Below are positions 6,901 through 9,059 of a stretch of 9,059 bases of DNA, one piece after another; position 1 is the stretch's first letter; each line of letters opens with the position of its first letter. Under the pieces are notes generated by a model. The model was given only the letters and a program-made list of their open reading frames with translations, was not told the DNA's origin and searched no databases. Made by a program: the position numbers and the translations under genes. The stretch comes from a bacterium (GTDB lineage Bacteria > Dependentiae > Babeliae > Babeliales > RVW-14), in the NCBI GenBank assembly GCA_010027825.1, contig RGUK01000046.1:1-9059 (forward strand), read 5' to 3'.

Positions 6901-9059
6901 AAACAGCACCGCTGTCAGTGCTGGTCGAAGCGTCAGCAGCAGTGAAAGTACCGTTGGAAATCGTTGTAGCCCCGTTGTCTTCACTGTTGGCACCCACCAC
7001 TATCGTGTCGCCGGAAATTGAAACTGAATTGGCAAAGTAGTCGGCAGGGTTATTATTGGGTGCTTTTAAATAAGCTTCATTAGTCCAAGTGGTTCCACTG
7101 CGCTTAAACACATAAGCAGCACCGCTGTCAGTGCTTGTCGCGGTATCCGCAGAAGTGAAAGTGCCATTTGTAATCGTGGTGACGCTATTGTCTTCCAAGT
7201 AGGTTCCCACCACGATCGTATCTCCGGAAATCGAAGTGGTGTAGCCAATGTAGTCTGCCGGGCTATTGTTAGTGGCCTTTAAATAAGCTTCATTGGTCCA
7301 AGTGCTCCCACTGCGCTTAAACACATAAGCAGCACCGCTGTTTGTGCTCGTCGAAGCATCCGCAGCAGAAAAAGTTCCGCTGGAAATCGTTGTGACCCCG
7401 TTATCTTCATTGTTGGCACCCACCACGATCGTGTCTCCAGAAATCGAAGTGGAATAGCCGAAAATGTCTCCAGCGCTATTGTTAGGTGCCTTTAAGTAGG
7501 CTTCGTTGGTCCAATTGGTTCCGCTGCGTTTAAAGACATAAGCGGCGCCACTATCAGTACTTGTCGAAGCGTCGGCCGAAGTGAAAGCGCCATTAGTAAT
7601 CGTGGTGACACCATTATCTTCCGAATAAGCCCCCACCACGATCGTCTCGCCAGATAATGAAAGAGCGCTGCCAAAATAGTCGGATGAATCGGGATTCGGC
7701 GCTTTCAAATAAGCTTCCATTTTCCAGCCGGTTGTTCCCGTTGTGGTGACTCCCGCGGAAAGCCCTCCCGAACTGTCTCTCGCGCACACCCTAAAAGCGT
7801 AGTCTTGAGTGGTGAGGCCTGTGACAGCATAAGAAGTGTTTGAGCTAATCGTTGTATAAGCAATGACAGTGCCGCTCGAACAATTTGCAGGAGCAGTCAA
7901 TCCTGTTTGATAAGCGACTTGGAAAGTGAGAGATCCACTGCCGTTATTGATCCAACTCAAAGTGATTTGGCTGCTGTGATTTACAGTCGCTGTGAAACCA
8001 CTCGGATCGGGTGGCGGTGTCGGAGTCACGCTGGAGGATTTGGCACTGTAAAGGCCAGTGCCCCCAGAGTTCACTGCTGCTACTCGGAAAACATAGGCCG
8101 TGCCCGTCGTGAGTCCATTGACGGTGGCAGTAGTGGCTGTTGAAATGGTATCACTAAAAGTAGTCCATGAAGTGCCACTATTGGAAGAGTATTGGATCAC
8201 ATAATCCGTAATTGAACTTCCCCCGATATCTGTCGGAGCTGTCCACGTGACTGTGACTTGAGTATTCCCAGCGCTTCCGCTCACGCCTGTGGGGGCGCCA
8301 GGAGCCAAATCGCTGTTGGGGAGGATACAGCGAACCGTGTAGCCAAAGTTGGCGTTGTAACCCATGTTCGCCGAACTCACACCGTTCCAGAGCCAGAAAT
8401 AATACTCACTGTACATTGTGTTGGAAGAAGTCCAAGACCAGCCATTGCTAGGAATCCCGTTGGTGCCGCCTGCCCAAGTCGGGGTAATTCCATCTCCAGT
8501 AGGAATATTACTTGCGGGGGGATCCATCGTGGTCTCATACATCGTGGGCAATCGCATTCCCTTATCCGCACAGGTTTTAATGTTTCCTTCGTAGAACGAC
8601 CGAACGGTACCGGCTCCGCCGCTAGCGCTCAGAGCATTTGCGATGTAATCAACGCCTTCTACTGCTCCTGTGACCCAGTCTTGGCTCAAGGATTGCGAAG
8701 TGGCGTTGGTGTCGTAGTACACACACCTGCTGGTTGCAGTCATGTTGTCGTAGTTCAAGAAAACATTGGTCGGACAGACTCTCCCCGCAATGGAAGAAAT
8801 GTGAGTTGTGTTGGTGAGGCTCGTTCCTGAGAAAGCAGTCCCAACTCGAGTGAGGGTTTGCTGCCAACCTTTCGAAATCAGACCTGAAGCATTGAGGATC
8901 CGGCTTCCATTTTTCTCTTTCCAAATTCTATAGCCACTGCTGCCATTTGCGTATTGGAGAGTGAGCACTGTACTGCTGGGGCCCAATCTTTCTGTTCCAA
9001 TCGCAAGGGCTTGGGCGTAGTTGGGAGAAGTGCCTTCGAGATAACAATCACTCGCGCAG
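3944..9059 (-). CDS. Giant extracytoplasmic protein with two seven-blade FG-GAP propellers (5' truncated by window)
   Basis: The frame is open from the right edge (first full codon at 9058) to TAA at 3946-3944, 1704 visible residues. The TTG at 8986 is not a convincing start, because the frame continues upstream as CASDCYLEGTSPNYAQ; the true start lies outside. Domain order by visible residue is as follows. Residues 1-252 are a Cys-containing cap whose second half resembles DUF1566/Lcl (GMRLPT at 167-172, WSWTSS, YTVRCI). A fibronectin III domain spans 253-349 and a fibronectin III-like domain 350-445. Seven FG-GAP repeats (446-943) are followed by a TIG/IPT domain (944-1029), a third fibronectin III-like domain (1030-1127), seven more FG-GAP repeats (1128-1620) and a C-terminal TIG/IPT (1621-1704, ending AYTYP). 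There is no visible membrane anchor, barrel or sorting signal at the C-terminus, so attachment would be N-terminal. The composition is rich in Thr, Ser, Asn and Gly. Known proteins built from such domains bind glycans, proteins or cell surfaces; adhesin or surface-binding protein is my inference. Confidence 0.9.
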   Translation of the reverse strand, partial: CASDCYLEGTSPNYAQALAIGTERLGPSSTVLTLQYANGSSGYRIWKEKNGSRILNASGLISKGWQQTLTRVGTAFSGTSLTNTTHISSIAGRVCPTNVFLNYDNMTATSRCVYYDTNATSQSLSQDWVTGAVEGVDYIANALSASGGAGTVRSFYEGNIKTCADKGMRLPTMYETTMDPPASNIPTGDGITPTWAGGTNGIPSNGWSWTSSNTMYSEYYFWLWNGVSSANMGYNANFGYTVRCILPNSDLAPGAPTGVSGSAGNTQVTVTWTAPTDIGGSSITDYVIQYSSNSGTSWTTFSDTISTATTATVNGLTTGTAYVFRVAAVNSGGTGLYSAKSSSVTPTPPPDPSGFTATVNHSSQITLSWINNGSGSLTFQVAYQTGLTAPANCSSGTVIAYTTISSNTSYAVTGLTTQDYAFRVCARDSSGGLSAGVTTTGTTGWKMEAYLKAPNPDSSDYFGSALSLSGETIVVGAYSEDNGVTTITNGAFTSADASTSTDSGAAYVFKRSGTNWTNEAYLKAPNNSAGDIFGYSTSISGDTIVVGANNEDNGVTTISSGTFSAADASTSTNSGAAYVFKRSGSTWTNEAYLKATNNSPADYIGYTTSISGDTIVVGTYLEDNSVTTITNGTFTSADTATSTDSGAAYVFKRSGTTWTNEAYLKAPNNNPADYFANSVSISGDTIVVGANSEDNGATTISNGTFTAADASTSTDSGAVYVFRRIGSTWANEAYLKAPNNSTTDRFGSAVSISNNTILVGAYAEDNSVTTITNGTFTSADAATSTDSGAAYVFKRSGTTWTNEAYLKSPNNSPGDSFGISVSISGDTLVVGSFNEDNGVTTILNGTFTSADAITSTDSGAAYVFKRSGTAWAHEAYLKASNNTTTDRFGAAVSISGDTIVVGAFNEDNGVTTITNGSFTAADASIKADSGAVYVFRRAATTGLTPVITSVTPSTFSTIGGGTVSIFGSGFQSGATVTVGGVACTNVIWQSYNEILCTLPAGSSGSATVVVNNSGGASGSSSSSFSYVAPNDPTGFTATAANSTTINLSWASGGGTTATYQAAYQTGSTAPANCSSGTVIGYATIGASTSIAVTSLSLATQDYAFRVCARDSSGGFSSGTTTTGSTGWYQEAYLKAPNADVYDSFGGDGAISISGNTVVVGAAYEDSNQTTITNGTTASADNSKSGSGAAYVFKRTGTAWAQEAYLKAPNADASDYFSYSFSISGDTIIVGAPFEDSSQTTITNGTTASTDNNKADSGAAYVFKRTGTAWTQEAYLKAPNADASDNFGNNPISISGDTIVIGVIGEDSNQTTITAGTTASADNSKVNSGAAYVFKRMGTTWAQEAYLKAPNADASDLFGSSISISADTVVVGASKESSNQTTITNGTTASADNSKSNSGAAYVFKRTGSTWAQEAYLKAPNADASDSFGNTSSISGDTIVVGAFGDSSNQTAITNGTTASADNSAAFSGAAYVFKRTGTTWAQEAYLKAPNGDSSDIFGFPVSISGDTIVVGAYGEDSNQTTITNGATASSDNSKSSSGAVYVFKRLGSLWVQEAYLKAPNADASDYFGYSVAISGDTITVGAKGEDSNQATITNDTTASSDNTNTDSGAVYVFRRTFTSATPTVTSVTPTSGAAAGNNIIIFGTNFRLGATATVGTAACTSVTIQGPNEIICTLGTKPSTGALTITVTNPNATSGSLSSAYTYP
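4199..5677 (-). repeat. Tandem FG-GAP repeats, second block: seven units of 210-216 bp
   Basis: The anchor QEAYLK recurs with its Glu codon at 5671, 5455, 5245, 5032, 4822, 4612 and 4402, giving unit lengths of 216, 210, 213, 210, 210 and 210 bp, always multiples of three. Units read as QEAYLKAPNADASDxFG, SISGDTIVVGA, EDSNQTTITNG, TTASADNS and SGAAYVFKR. They are clearly related to the first block but form their own sequence group. Again there are exactly seven, followed by a TIG domain. Confidence 0.95.
6231..7723 (-). repeat. Tandem FG-GAP repeats, first block: seven units of exactly 213 bp
   Basis: The anchor EAYLK recurs with its Glu codon at 7717, 7504, 7291, 7078, 6865, 6652 and 6439, a constant 213 bp or 71 residues. 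Each unit reads as EAYLKxPNN, then D-x-F-G, then SISGDTIVVGA, EDNGVTTI, a Thr/Ser/Ala-rich loop and SGAAYVFKR. This matches the FG-GAP_2 type of beta-propeller blade. Seven units would close one propeller. After the seventh unit the sequence passes straight into a TIG domain at 6229. Confidence 0.95.

Larger units (their letters stand above)
3947..8011 (-). repeat. Large tandem module duplication: fibronectin III, seven FG-GAP, TIG, twice
   Basis: The segment 8011-5972 (2040 bp) and the segment 5971-3947 (2025 bp) have the same internal order. Both fibronectin-like parts share PANCSSGTVI, TTQDYAFRVCARDSSGG or its close variant, and a final TGW just before the first blade. Both TIG parts share a Cys pair of the form AACT followed by NEIICTL or NEILCTL. 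This points to duplication of a whole two-kilobase module within the gene, now considerably diverged. Confidence 0.8.

Noticed and set aside
4193..7723. CRISPR-like or intergenic satellite array suggested by regular 210-213-bp periodicity
   Set aside because: The periodicity is always a multiple of three, stays in one open frame and encodes FG-GAP blades, so it is a protein repeat. There are no short repeats with unique spacers.

Overview
The window looks like chromosomal DNA of a Gram-negative bacterium: it has an outer-membrane beta-barrel protein, a lipoprotein with a lipobox, and a periplasmic-type cell-wall amidase. The order amidase, rph, rdgB, together with giant FG-GAP/TIG/fibronectin proteins and a secreted HExxH lipoprotein, would fit a free-living or predatory member of the Bdellovibrionota (formerly delta-proteobacteria). 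That placement is an inference from gene content only.

Left part, plus strand (1-2333): the 3' end of an N-acetylmuramoyl-L-alanine amidase gene, then rph (RNase PH) 4 nt later, then rdgB (XTP/dITP pyrophosphatase) overlapping rph by 4 nt from a GTG start. These three form a tight housekeeping operon. A tRNA-Phe(GAA) without encoded CCA follows after 53 nt. An outer-membrane barrel gene begins only 32 nt after the tRNA, so the two may share a transcript.

Middle, minus strand (2328-3751): a two-gene unit running leftwards. The first gene is a lipoprotein with an HEARH zinc-protease-like motif. Its stop overlaps the TTG start of a second gene, a small single-pass membrane protein of unknown function. 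The second gene converges on the barrel gene, and their stop codons abut inside a shared TTATAA.

Right part, minus strand (3944-9059): one very long reading frame that fills 56% of the window and runs off its right edge, so its true start lies outside. The visible 1704 residues hold a DUF1566/Lcl-like cap, a fibronectin type III domain, and two copies of the same ~2-kb module: fibronectin III, seven FG-GAP repeats, then a TIG/IPT domain. Seven repeats each is the right number for two closed seven-bladed beta-propellers. The protein is Thr/Ser/Asn-rich with paired cysteines and is almost certainly extracytoplasmic. It is probably a surface adhesin or binding protein, but the ligand cannot be read from the sequence. 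This gene and the HEARH lipoprotein pair are the two places where something undescribed is most likely.
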